Assembly (NCBI RefSeq): GCF_016863035.1
Contig: NZ_BOOC01000050.1
Coordinates: forward strand, 1-61,414
Direction of reading: 5' to 3'
From: Microbispora corallina
GTDB taxonomy: Bacteria; Actinomycetota; Actinomycetes; Streptosporangiales; Streptosporangiaceae
Length of the DNA stretch: 61,414 nt
Made by a program: the position numbers and the translations under genes
The notes under the pieces: model-generated
The model's database searches: none
What the model saw: the letters and a program-made list of their open reading frames with translations, nothing else
What the model was told of the DNA's origin: nothing
Shown: one piece after another, positions 8,684-16,491 of the stretch
Layout of the letters: each line of letters begins with the position of its first letter
Numbering within the stretch: position 1 is the stretch's first letter

Positions 8684-8700
8684 TTGCAAACTCCTCGCAA
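8684..8700. promoter_or_regulatory. Nur-box-like operator upstream of the nickel permease
   Basis: The site reads TTGCAA-ACTCC-TCGCAA, one mismatch from the actinomycete Nur consensus TTGCAA-N5-TTGCAA. It lies 71 bp upstream of the permease start in an unusually AT-rich patch. An outer ATTTG/CAAAT pair frames it. The consensus is from published Streptomyces Nur work; binding here is inferred. Confidence 0.65.
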
Positions 8701-8760
8701 CTACAAATATCAGGCGATCATTCGTGGAGCGCAAGGGGGTGGCACACGAGGTGCGGCGGG

Positions 8761-9132
8761 TCAGGCGGCGCGCACCGCCTCCATGGCCGCCTCCAGCGAG
8801 GGCTCGACCTCGAACGCCTCGTACAGGCCGGAGATCACCATCATCCGTTCCAGGTAGGCGGGCAGGGCGGCCAGGATCAGCCGCCGGCCGGAGTCGTGGC
8901 GCTGGTCCAGCAGCCGGGCCAGCACGACCAGGGCCGAGGAGTCGGCGAACGTCAGCTCGCGGAGCACGATGACCAGGACGCGGTCGTCCCCCGTCTCCCG
9001 CCACGCCGCGCCGACCCGCTCCTGGAAGCGGTCGGCGTTGCGGTAGTCCACCTCTCCGGCCACGTCGGCGACGAGGCACTCCTCGTGGGGGAAGATGACG
9101 AGGCGGAAGCCGTCGTCCGTCTGCTCTGGCAT
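8761..9132 (-). CDS. STAS domain anti-anti-sigma-type protein
   Basis: The 123-residue protein is a single STAS domain. It has the central LVIVLRELTFADSSALVVLARLL block, in which the DSSAL serine is in the position phosphorylated in SpoIIAA-type antagonists. Such proteins bind serine-kinase anti-sigma factors. No anti-sigma or sigma factor is adjacent, so its partner must lie elsewhere. It lies between the permease and the histidine kinase on the same strand, with a 93-bp gap after the kinase, so weak co-transcription is possible. Confidence 0.88.
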   Translation of the reverse strand: MPEQTDDGFRLVIFPHEECLVADVAGEVDYRNADRFQERVGAAWRETGDDRVLVIVLRELTFADSSALVVLARLLDQRHDSGRRLILAALPAYLERMMVISGLYEAFEVEPSLEAAMEAVRAA

Positions 9133-9225
9133 CGATCATCCCGTCATGTGCTCGCGGGTTCCGGGCAAGCGCCTGCGCCCATGTCTACCCATGTTCTCGG
9201 GCTGCTCACGACCGTGCGCACGCTT

Positions 9226-10590
9226 CTACTCACCGGTACGCAGCGGGAGGCGCAGGACGAAGCGAGCACCGGACGGGCTGTCCTCGATGGCGAGCGTGCC
9301 TCCGTGGCACTTGGCGATCTCCCGGGCGATCGGCAGGCCGAGGCCGGTGCCGCCGACGTCCCTGCTGCGGGCCGTGTCCAGCCTGGTGAAGCGCTGGAAG
9401 ACGACCTCCCGCTGATCCCGGGGGACGCCGGGCCCGTCGTCGAGCACCTCGGCGACCGCGCTGCCGTGCGGGTGGCCCGGATCAGCGGGCTCGGCGCGGA
9501 CGGTCACGACGATGGTGGTGGCGGCGTGCCGTTCCGCGTTGTCGAGGAGGTTCCCGAACAGGCGGGAGAGCTGGAGGCGGTCGCCGAGGATCTCCGTCCC
9601 GTGGTCCAGGCGCCTGACCACGTTCTTCGCCGGGCCGCGCTGGTCGAGCTCCTCGTCGACGAGTTCGGCCAGGTCGATCGGACGGTGGTCGGCCGGCGCC
9701 CTGGCGTCGAGCCGCGACAGCGTGAGCAGATCGGTGGTGATCGCCTGCAGCCGGTCCAGACTGGGCAGGAGGGAGCGGGCCACGGCCACGACCTCCCGGC
9801 TCTCCCCCGCCAGCAGCACGTCCTCCACCTGGGCGCGCATCGCGGCCAGCGGGGTGCGCAGCTCGTGGGAGGCGTCCGAGGCGAAGCGGCGCTGCTGCCG
9901 CATCGCCGTCTCGAGCCGTTCCAGCGTGCGGTTCACGCTCTCGGCCAGATGCTGGATCTCGTCCCGGCTCGGCGGCACCGGCACGCGCTGCCCCGGAGAG
10001 GTCAGGTTGATCACGTCCAGCTCGGTCTGGATGGCGGTCACCGGCCTGAGGGAGGCGGCCGCCGTACGGCGCCCGAGGCAGGTGACGACCACGACGAGCA
10101 GGACCGCGCCGCCGATGACCGCCGCGATCAGCCGGACGTTCCGCCACGGGGGAACGAACGGTGAGGCGGAGTAGACGACCCAGTCGCCTCCCTGACGGTG
10201 GGCGCGCTGGGCCACGACGATGTCGCACTCGCCCCGGGGGAAGGTGCCGCCGCAGACGACGGAGGTGGCGGCCCGCCTGCCGTCGGGGACGAAACGCCAC
10301 ATCACCGGCTTTCCCTGAAGCGCGGGCGTCGTCGCGATGATCCTTCCCTGGGCGTCGACGACCTGGATGTTGCGGTGCGGCCGGTCGGCGAGGGGGAAGT
10401 CGAGCCGGCCCCGCTCGACCTGGAGGGCGACGCGCCCGCCGGCCGCGGCCACCTCCGCCCGCAGGTTCGCGGCGGTGAAACGATCGACGGCGATCATCAA
10501 GGAGATCGCCAGCAGGGCGGAAAGCACGGCCGCCACGGCGCTGGTGAAGAGCGTGATGCGGGTTGTGATGGGCAAGCGTCCCGCGCTCAT
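9226..10590 (-). CDS. Sensor histidine kinase, no adjacent response regulator
   Basis: The product has 454 residues. It starts with a transmembrane helix (about residues 10-32), then an extracytoplasmic sensor of about 120 residues with two cysteines (SVVCGGTFPRGECDIV), a second helix near 165-185, and a HAMP linker. The H-box ASDASHELRTPLAAMRAQ carries the phospho-acceptor His. The N-box LFGNLLDNAERHA, DDGPGVP and GGTGLGLPIA complete the ATPase domain. I chose the ATG at 10590 by its AAGGGG site. No response regulator gene is adjacent, which is unusual for this class; the upstream neighbour is a divergent TetR gene. Confidence 0.93.
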   Translation of the reverse strand: MSAGRLPITTRITLFTSAVAAVLSALLAISLMIAVDRFTAANLRAEVAAAGGRVALQVERGRLDFPLADRPHRNIQVVDAQGRIIATTPALQGKPVMWRFVPDGRRAATSVVCGGTFPRGECDIVVAQRAHRQGGDWVVYSASPFVPPWRNVRLIAAVIGGAVLLVVVVTCLGRRTAAASLRPVTAIQTELDVINLTSPGQRVPVPPSRDEIQHLAESVNRTLERLETAMRQQRRFASDASHELRTPLAAMRAQVEDVLLAGESREVVAVARSLLPSLDRLQAITTDLLTLSRLDARAPADHRPIDLAELVDEELDQRGPAKNVVRRLDHGTEILGDRLQLSRLFGNLLDNAERHAATTIVVTVRAEPADPGHPHGSAVAEVLDDGPGVPRDQREVVFQRFTRLDTARSRDVGGTGLGLPIAREIAKCHGGTLAIEDSPSGARFVLRLPLRTGE

Positions 10591-10683
10591 CGTCCACCCC
10601 TTCGACCAGTGGACCACACGCCCCCTGGGGCGACGGCGACGGGGTTCGCGAGGGCCCCGGCGCGGGGGATCGCGCCCGCGCAG

Positions 10684-10741
10684 AACTACAGAAGTAGTGC
10701 CTTCCACAACTATGGTAGTGAAAGGCACTACGATGGTAGTG
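10684..10741. promoter_or_regulatory. Three operator-like palindromes spaced 21 bp apart
   Basis: Three units of the form CACTAC-N4-GTAGTG occur with GTAGTG at 10694, 10715 and 10736, exactly 21 bp apart. Their left halves are AACTAC, CACAAC and CACTAC, so the third is perfect and the others differ by one base. A longer 14-bp inverted repeat (10694-10707 with 10718-10731, one mismatch) spans the first two. They lie immediately before the TetR start at 10749 and in front of the divergent kinase gene. Autoregulation by the TetR protein is inferred. Confidence 0.7.
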
Positions 10742-10748
10742 TCAGAGT

Positions 10749-11387
10749 ATGGCGAACCGGCGCGACGACCTCCTCGACGCGGCGATCCAGGTCCTCGGCG
10801 AGCGCGGGATGCACGGCCTGACCCATCGGGCCGTCGACACCGCGGCGGGCGCGCCGGCCGGCTCGTCGTCCAACCACTTCCGCACCAGGGAGGCGCTGCT
10901 CACCGCCGTCGTCGAGCGGTTCGCCGAGCGTGAGCGCGCCAACTGGGAGGACATCGCCGTACGGGTCTCCCCCACGACGCCGCTGGAGCTGGCCCGCGTG
11001 ACGGCGCTGTTCGCCCAGGACGCCGTGGGCCCGCGGCGCGTCCTCACACTGGCCAGGTACGCGATCCTCGTCGAGGCCGCGATCACCCCGTCGCTGCGGG
11101 CGCAGCTGACGGCCACCGGGAGCCGCGTGGACGCCTGGTTCACCAACTGGCTCCGCATCGCCGGCTCCCCGGACCCGGAACGTCACGCGCCGATCATCAT
11201 GAACCACGCGACGGGGATCATCCTGCACCAGCTGGCCAACCCCGATCCGGCGTTCGATCCGTTCCCGCAGATGTCGGCGCTCGTCACCGCCCTCATCCAC
11301 CCCCAGCCCGCGGAGGTGTCTCATGACCGCCGATCAGCCCCCGACCGGCCTCCTCGACCGCGACCAGGTGTGGCGGGCCATCGATGA
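10749..11387 (+). CDS. TetR family transcriptional regulator
   Basis: The product has 212 residues. The N-terminal HTH (MHGLTHRAVDTAAGAPAGSSSNHFRTREALL) is typical of TetR proteins, and the C-terminal helical domain (TALFAQDAV, LTLARYAILVEAAI) resembles the actinomycete PF17940-like ligand domain. Three palindromes at 21-bp period cover its promoter. Its last 65 bp overlap the start of the next gene in another frame, an unusually long overlap that suggests translational coupling or a drifted stop. Targets probably include itself, the downstream enzyme gene and possibly the divergent kinase. Confidence 0.9.
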   Translation: MANRRDDLLDAAIQVLGERGMHGLTHRAVDTAAGAPAGSSSNHFRTREALLTAVVERFAERERANWEDIAVRVSPTTPLELARVTALFAQDAVGPRRVLTLARYAILVEAAITPSLRAQLTATGSRVDAWFTNWLRIAGSPDPERHAPIIMNHATGIILHQLANPDPAFDPFPQMSALVTALIHPQPAEVSHDRRSAPDRPPRPRPGVAGHR

Positions 11388-12045
11388 GCAGCGCGCGCGG
11401 GTCACGGACCTGCTCCGATCGCTCACCGACGAGGAGTGGGGGCGGCCCTCGCTGTGCCGGGGATGGACCGTGCGGGACGTCGCCGCGCACCTGACCCTCC
11501 AGCAGGTCGGCCTCGGCGCCGCCCTCGCGATGACCGTCAGGGCCCGCGGTGACCTCGACCGGGCCATCGAACGGGCCGCCCGTGAGCGGGCCGGCGCGCT
11601 GTCGACGGAACGAATGATCGACGAGATCCACGGCATGATCGGGTCTCGCCGGCACAATGTCGGGGTCACCTGCCGCGAGACGCTCATCGACATCCTCGTC
11701 CACGGTCAGGACATCGCCGTCCCGCTCGGCCGTACCCTCCGCATCCCGCCGGAGGCCGCGGCGGCGGCGGCCACCCGGGTCTGGACGATGCGCTGGCCGC
11801 CGCCGTTTCCCGCCGTACGGACGATGCGGGCATTCCGGGTGACCGCCACGGACACGGCCTGGTCGGCGGGCGAGGGCGCGGAGGTCCGCGCGCCCATCGG
11901 CGCGATCCTGCTGCTGGCCGCCGGGCGCCTCGTCGCGTTGCCGGAGCTGTCCGGCCCGGGCGCGGCCGCCCTCACCGCCCGCCTTTCTGCGCCGGCGGCG
12001 CGGGGGCGTAAAAATGCGGTGCGATCGGGCGAGGACCGCCGATAG
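11323..12045 (+). CDS. Maleylpyruvate isomerase-family mycothiol-dependent enzyme
   Basis: The 240-residue protein belongs to the DinB-like MDMPI/TIGR03083 group. It has the opening LTDEEWGRPSLCRGWTVRDV, the AAHL metal-ligand histidine, and a later DILVHGQDIAVPLG with the second histidine. Members use mycothiol as cofactor, or are thought to, and bind a divalent metal in a four-helix bundle. The reaction here is unknown. The ATG is preceded by GGAGG within the end of the TetR gene, so the two are coupled. Confidence 0.85.
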   Translation: MTADQPPTGLLDRDQVWRAIDEQRARVTDLLRSLTDEEWGRPSLCRGWTVRDVAAHLTLQQVGLGAALAMTVRARGDLDRAIERAARERAGALSTERMIDEIHGMIGSRRHNVGVTCRETLIDILVHGQDIAVPLGRTLRIPPEAAAAAATRVWTMRWPPPFPAVRTMRAFRVTATDTAWSAGEGAEVRAPIGAILLLAAGRLVALPELSGPGAAALTARLSAPAARGRKNAVRSGEDRR

Positions 12046-12056
12046 CGTCGGCGCTC

Positions 12057-12569
12057 GTGGCCCCACAACGCGTCCGCCCTCCCCTGGTCGCCGACGAGCG
12101 CACCCAGCTCCTCGGCTGGCTCGACATGCAACGGGCGATCATCCACTGGAAGTGCGAAGGGCTGTCCGACGAGGACGCCCATCGGCCCGTCCTGCCGAGC
12201 TCCCCTCTCATGACGATGGCGGGTCTCGTCTCCCACCTGCGATGGACCGAGAACACCTGGTTCGAGGTCCTGTTCCTCGGGCGTCCCGCCGAGGGGCCGC
12301 AGTTCGCGGACGATCCGGAGGACGCCGACATGAGGGTGGACGGCGTGCCGCTCGCCCGGCTCCTCGACGACTACGAGCGGCAGTGCGCGGTCTCCAACGA
12401 GATCGTCGCGGCCCACTCGCTCGACGAGGTGGGCCGCCACCCGGAGTTCCGCTCGGCCGGCGCCACCCTGCGGTGGATGCTGATCCACATGGTGGAGGAG
12501 ACCGCCCGGCACGCCGGCCACGCCGACGCCGTCCGCGAACTGCTCGACGGCCGGGTCGGCTACTACTGA
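12057..12569 (+). CDS. DinB family protein (DUF664)
   Basis: The 170-residue protein is a DinB-like four-helix metal enzyme. It contains the DUF664 block LSSPLMTMAGLVSHLRWTEN-like (here PSSPLMTMAGLVSHL with the His ligand) and the C-terminal MLIHMVEETARHAGHADAVRELLDG with two more histidines. The metal-site spacing agrees with mycothiol or bacillithiol transferases. It begins with GTG 11 bp after the preceding enzyme and probably shares its operon. Two DinB-fold enzymes side by side suggest related thiol chemistry, but no substrate can be named. Confidence 0.88.
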   Translation: MAPQRVRPPLVADERTQLLGWLDMQRAIIHWKCEGLSDEDAHRPVLPSSPLMTMAGLVSHLRWTENTWFEVLFLGRPAEGPQFADDPEDADMRVDGVPLARLLDDYERQCAVSNEIVAAHSLDEVGRHPEFRSAGATLRWMLIHMVEETARHAGHADAVRELLDGRVGYY

Positions 12570-12585
12570 CGCCTGAGGGATCCCG

Positions 12586-13212
12586 ATGCGCATCGTCATG
12601 CCGCTGTTCGACCGGTTCACCGCGCTCGACGTCGTCGGACCGTACGAGGTCCTGAGGTTCCTGCCGGACGCGGAGATCGTGTTCGCCGCGGCCACGCCCG
12701 GCCCGGTCAGGGACGGGGCCGGACGGCTCACCCTCACCGCCGAGGCGGCGTTCGCCGAGATCGCCTCCGGCGACCTGCTCCTCGTCCCCGGAGGCCCGGG
12801 CACTCGCGGGCTCGTCCACGACGACGCGCTGCTCGGCTGGATCCGGCGCCTGCACGGCACGACGACCTGGACGACCTCTGTCTGCACCGGGTCCCTGCTG
12901 CTGGCGGCCGCGGGGCTGCTCGACGGGCTGCCCGCCACCACGCACTGGAACGCCGCCGACCTCCTCGAGTCGTTCGGCGCCTCCTACACGCCCGAGCGCG
13001 TCGTCTTCCAAGGGAAGATCGTGACCGCGGCCGGGGTGTCGTCCGGGATCGACATGGCGCTGTCGCTGGTGGAGCTGCTCACGGACCGGACGACCGCCGA
13101 GGCCGTCCAGCTCGCCATCGAGTACGACCCGCGCCCGCCGTTCGACGCGGGCTCGCCCGACAAGGCCCCTCGGGAGGCCAGGGACCTGCTCGCCCGCAGT
13201 CTGCGGCGGTGA
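12586..13212 (+). CDS. DJ-1/PfpI family protein
   Basis: The product has 208 residues with the class I glutamine-amidotransferase-like fold. The nucleophile elbow is TSVCTGSLLLAAAGLLDG, with the Cys followed by TGS, as in isonitrile-hydratase- and ThiJ-like members. LLVPGGPGTRGL is the upstream loop, and HWN supplies the adjacent His. It lacks an AraC-type HTH domain, so it is a stand-alone enzyme or redox protein. It follows the DinB gene by 16 bp. The reaction is not determined. Confidence 0.9.
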   Translation: MRIVMPLFDRFTALDVVGPYEVLRFLPDAEIVFAAATPGPVRDGAGRLTLTAEAAFAEIASGDLLLVPGGPGTRGLVHDDALLGWIRRLHGTTTWTTSVCTGSLLLAAAGLLDGLPATTHWNAADLLESFGASYTPERVVFQGKIVTAAGVSSGIDMALSLVELLTDRTTAEAVQLAIEYDPRPPFDAGSPDKAPREARDLLARSLRR

Positions 13213-13240
13213 CGGCGGCGCTCGGCGGCCGTCGCCGGTC

Positions 13241-14128
13241 TCAGGCGGCCGCGGCGTAGGAGCCGGTGGTCAGCTCGTCGAGCAGGCCCTTCGCGGTGGC
13301 CCGCCAGCCGAACAGCCGCTCGGCCCGGGAGGCGTCGAGCGGCGAGGAGCGGACGAGCACCGCGGCGTACGGGCCGAGGGCCTCGGCCGCCTGCTCGAAG
13401 GTGATCGAGACAGCCCGGGTAGCGGTGATCCGGGCGACGGCCTCGGCGATCTCGCGCATCGAGGCCGGCTCGCCGGAGGACGCGTTGACGACCGTGCCGC
13501 CGGTGCCCCGCTCCACGGCGGCGACGTACAGCCGGGCGAGGTCGTCCACGTGCACCGACGACCAGCGGTTGGCGCCCTCGCCGATGTAGGTGGCCGCTCC
13601 CCGGGCCCTCGCCCCGCCGATCATCCCCTCCAGCAGGCCGGAGCCGCCCCGGCCGTACACGAGGGCGGCGCGGACGACGATCCCCGCCGCCTTCTCGTGG
13701 GCGAGGACGGCCCGCTCGCCATGGATCTTGTACGGCTGGGGGGACGCCGCCGGGTCGACCGGGTGGTCCTCGTCCACCGGAACGCCGCCGGTGTCGGGGT
13801 AGACGAGCCCGGTGCTCGTGTAGACGAACGGCCGCCCGCCGTCGGTCCCGTCCAGCATCGCCCCGAGGGCGTTCCGCTCGATCTCCGGCATCCGGGGGTT
13901 CAGGTAGTCGACGGCCGTGTGGACCACGGCGTCGGCGCCGGCCACGGCCGCGCGCAGGACGTCGAGGTCCTCCAGGCCGCCCGCGACGGCGGTGAGCCCG
14001 AGCCGCCCGGCCCGCTCCCGGGACCCCTCCGACCGCGCGAGCGCCGAGACCGTGTGCCCGGCGCCGAGGAGGTGCTCGGCGACGACCCCGCCCAGGTATC
14101 CGGTCGCCCCCGTCATGAACACGTGCAT
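13241..14128 (-). CDS. NAD-dependent epimerase/dehydratase family protein
   Basis: The product has 295 residues. It starts MHVFMTGATGYLGGVVAEHLL, the extended-SDR cofactor loop GxxGxxG. Later come YTSTGLVYPDTG and YKIHGERAVL, the latter with the Tyr and Lys of a YxxxK-like site (here YKIHGE, with Lys directly after Tyr, so the exact catalytic pair is altered). The frame is open far upstream, but homology begins at the ATG at 14128, preceded by GGAAGG. It is divergent from an XRE regulator, with a strong operator-like inverted repeat between them. Confidence 0.85.
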   Translation of the reverse strand: MHVFMTGATGYLGGVVAEHLLGAGHTVSALARSEGSRERAGRLGLTAVAGGLEDLDVLRAAVAGADAVVHTAVDYLNPRMPEIERNALGAMLDGTDGGRPFVYTSTGLVYPDTGGVPVDEDHPVDPAASPQPYKIHGERAVLAHEKAAGIVVRAALVYGRGGSGLLEGMIGGARARGAATYIGEGANRWSSVHVDDLARLYVAAVERGTGGTVVNASSGEPASMREIAEAVARITATRAVSITFEQAAEALGPYAAVLVRSSPLDASRAERLFGWRATAKGLLDELTTGSYAAAA

Positions 14129-14203
14129 CGTGTGCCGCTTCCTTCCGTGGTGCCCGGCTCCGTGCCGGACCCTTTCCTCCACGGTGCGCGGGGGCGGCCG
14201 GCG

Positions 14204-14230
14204 CAGCCAGGGACCATGGGTCCATGGCTG
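14204..14230. promoter_or_regulatory. Operator-like 12-3-12 inverted repeat
   Basis: The left arm CAGCCAGGGACC (14204-14215) and right arm GGTCCATGGCTG (14219-14230) match as an inverted repeat at 11 of 12 positions around a 3-bp centre. It lies between the divergent epimerase and XRE genes, about 30 bp before the XRE start. It is probably the operator for the XRE regulator. Confidence 0.6.
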
Positions 14231-14260
14231 GGCCGCCCGGGGGACGCGTACGGTGACGGC

Positions 14261-15112
14261 ATGGACAGACTGGCCCTGGCGGAGTTCCTGCGCGGCAGGC
14301 GCGAGCGGATCGCGCCGTCCGACGTGGGCCTGCCGCGCGGTCCACGCCGGCGCACCCCGGGACTGCGCCGCGAGGAGGTCGCGCAGCTCGCCCACATCTC
14401 GGTCGACCACTACACCCGGCTGGAGCAGGCCCGGGGCCGGCGTCCGTCCCGGGGCGTGCTCGCCGGCATCGCCCGCGCCCTGCGGTTGTCGGACCAGGAA
14501 CGGGCCCACCTGTTCGCGCTCGCGGGGGAGCTCGAGGACGACCGGCGGGCGGGGCCGTCCCGCGAGGTGCCCGCCGGCACGCTGAACCTGATCGACCGGC
14601 TCACGGACGCGGCGGCCATCGTCGTCGACCCCACCTGCCGTGTGCTCGCCTGGAACCCGCTGGCCGCGGCGCTGTTCGAGGACTTCTCGGCCCTGCCGGG
14701 CGGCGAGCGCAACGTCATCCGCCGCTACTTCCTCCATCCGGACAGCCGTCACCGCTCGTACGGCATGGGCGATCCCGAACGGTTCGCGCTCACGGCGATC
14801 GGGTACCTGCGCGTCGCGGTGGCCCGCTATCCGGACAGCCGCGAGCTGAAGACGCTCATCAGAGAGCTGCTGGAGGGCAGCGAGGAGTTCGCCCGGCTCT
14901 GGAGCTCCCACCAGCTCGACATCGAGCACCACCACCGGCAGACGGTCCATCACCCGGAGGTCGGGCCGATCGAGCTCGACTACGACGTGCTCAGCGTTCC
15001 GGACCAGGACCAGCAGGTGGTGATCTTCACGGCCGAGCCCGGCACCGAGGCGTACCGGACGCTCCAGCTGCTCAAGGTCATCGGCACCCAGCGCATGGAC
15101 GTCGACGCCTGA
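14261..15112 (+). CDS. XRE family regulator with MmyB-like ligand-binding domain
   Basis: The product has 283 residues. The N-terminal HTH contains RRTPGLRREEVAQLAHISVDHYTRLEQARG and PSRGVLAGIARALRL, the typical start of the actinomycete MmyB-type regulators. The C-terminal PAS-like domain includes ILVDPTCRVLAWNPLAAALF-like sequence (here IVVDPTCRVLAWNPLAAALF, 20 residues) and a characteristic end block RMDVDA. These often repress a divergent SDR or epimerase gene, as here. The large upstream open frame is a shadow. The ATG at 14261 begins the conserved HTH. Confidence 0.9.
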   Translation: MDRLALAEFLRGRRERIAPSDVGLPRGPRRRTPGLRREEVAQLAHISVDHYTRLEQARGRRPSRGVLAGIARALRLSDQERAHLFALAGELEDDRRAGPSREVPAGTLNLIDRLTDAAAIVVDPTCRVLAWNPLAAALFEDFSALPGGERNVIRRYFLHPDSRHRSYGMGDPERFALTAIGYLRVAVARYPDSRELKTLIRELLEGSEEFARLWSSHQLDIEHHHRQTVHHPEVGPIELDYDVLSVPDQDQQVVIFTAEPGTEAYRTLQLLKVIGTQRMDVDA

Positions 15113-15167
15113 CATCGGGCGTCGGCCGGATCTCTGACACGAATTCCGCTCTGGCAGAATCCACAGT

Positions 15168-16391
15168 GTGAAACGCGCGGTGCAGCAGACGACACGCGAC
15201 CTGCGTCGCCACAACCGCTCCACCCTGCTGTCGTCTCTGTACCTGCAGGGGCCGCTGAGCCGGCAGGACCTGATCAAGGAGTCGGGCCTGAGCTCGGCCA
15301 CCGTCAGCAACGTCGTCTCCGACCTGATCGGCGACGGCGTCGTCGAGGAGGCCGGGCTGGTCGGGTCCGACGGCGGCCGCCCGCGCACCCTCATCCGCGT
15401 GCGCGGCGACTTCGGCAGGGTCGTCGGCGTGGACATCGGCGAGACGCACGTCCAGATCGGCCTGTTCGACTACACGCTCGACACGATCACGACGGCCACC
15501 TACCCCATCGCCGGCATCAGCCTGGAGCCGGAGGCGGTGGCCCGGCTGGTCGTAGCCGGGATCGACCAGGTGACCGCGGAGGTCGGGCTGAACCCCGCCG
15601 ACCTGCTCGGCGTCGGCGTCGGCGTCCCCGGCGCGGTGGCGACCGCGGCCCACGAGCTCGTCTACGCGCCGACCCTCGGCTGGTCGGCCGCCCCCCTCGC
15701 CGACCTGATGCGCCGGGACGTCTCCGTCCCCCTCTACATCGACAACTGCGCCCGCACCCTGGGCAAGGCGGAGATGTGGCGCGGCGCCGGCCGGGGGTCG
15801 AGCCGGGCGGTCGTCGCCCTCATCGGCGTCGGCGTCGGCGCGGCGGTCACCACGGCGGCCGACCCGCTCCGCGACGCCACCAGCATGACCAGCGAGTGGG
15901 GCCACACGGTCATCAACGTGGACGGCCGGCCGTGCCGGTGCGGCTCGCGCGGCTGCCTGGAGGCGTACGTCGGAGCCGAGACCATCCTGGAGGACTACCT
16001 GTCGCTCCCGGGCGCCCGGTCGTTCGAGAGCGACCACACCGAACGGCGGCTCGCCGAGCTGGTGGAACGGGCGGCGCAGGGTCCGGGCCCCGAGGCCGAG
16101 ATCCTCGGCAGGACCGCGAAGTACCTGGGCATCGGCATCGCCAACCTCGTCAACCTGCTCAGCCCCGACCTGGTCGTGCTGTCGGGGTGGGCGGGGGCCA
16201 TGCTCGGGCCCGCCATCCTGCCCGCCGTGCGGGACACGGCCACCCGGCACGCGCTCACCTACCTGCACGGCCAGGTACGGATCAAGCTGGGCGAGCTGGG
16301 GACGGAGGCCGTGGCGATGGGCGCCGCGACGCTGCCGGTGATGCAGGTCCTCGCCAACGGCGGCTTCCCCCTCCAGCGGGCTACCGCATAG
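15168..16391 (+). CDS. ROK family transcriptional repressor
   Basis: The product has 407 residues. The N-terminal winged HTH (GPLSRQDLIKESGLSSATVSNV) is followed by a ROK sugar-kinase-like domain: VGVDIGETHVQIG is the phosphate loop, and the ROK zinc site appears as CRCGSRGCLEAYVG with its cysteines. DNA-binding ROK proteins (NagC/Xyl R-type) sense sugars and repress transport or catabolic genes. The GTG start is 55 bp from the previous gene. Two near-identical palindromes lie over the next two promoters at 16418 and 19703, and these are its likely operators. Confidence 0.93.
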   Translation: MKRAVQQTTRDLRRHNRSTLLSSLYLQGPLSRQDLIKESGLSSATVSNVVSDLIGDGVVEEAGLVGSDGGRPRTLIRVRGDFGRVVGVDIGETHVQIGLFDYTLDTITTATYPIAGISLEPEAVARLVVAGIDQVTAEVGLNPADLLGVGVGVPGAVATAAHELVYAPTLGWSAAPLADLMRRDVSVPLYIDNCARTLGKAEMWRGAGRGSSRAVVALIGVGVGAAVTTAADPLRDATSMTSEWGHTVINVDGRPCRCGSRGCLEAYVGAETILEDYLSLPGARSFESDHTERRLAELVERAAQGPGPEAEILGRTAKYLGIGIANLVNLLSPDLVVLSGWAGAMLGPAILPAVRDTATRHALTYLHGQVRIKLGELGTEAVAMGAATLPVMQVLANGGFPLQRATA

Positions 16392-16398
16392 GCGCCGA

Positions 16399-16432
16399 TT
16401 GACCGTTTTGCCGAAGGGACTTAACTTAAGTC
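16399..16432 (+). promoter_or_regulatory. Promoter with ROK-type operator for the dehydrogenase operon
   Basis: A -35 box TTGACC (16399-16404) and a -10 box TAACTT (16422-16427) are 17 bp apart. The -10 box lies inside GACTTAACTTAAGTC (16418-16432), a perfect 7-1-7 palindrome. A repressor bound there would block RNA polymerase. The start site should be near 16434, which supports the ATG at 16492. Confidence 0.75.
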
Positions 16433-16491
16433 ATGGACTAAGTACCCTGACCGTGGTGCGGAGCGCCACCGGAGATCCCCTCGGAGTTCAG

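Noticed and set aside
7477..10164. 895-codon open frame on the plus strand
   Set aside because: It is a shadow of the permease, STAS and kinase genes; its composition (Asp/Gly/His/Gln-rich) is not protein-like.
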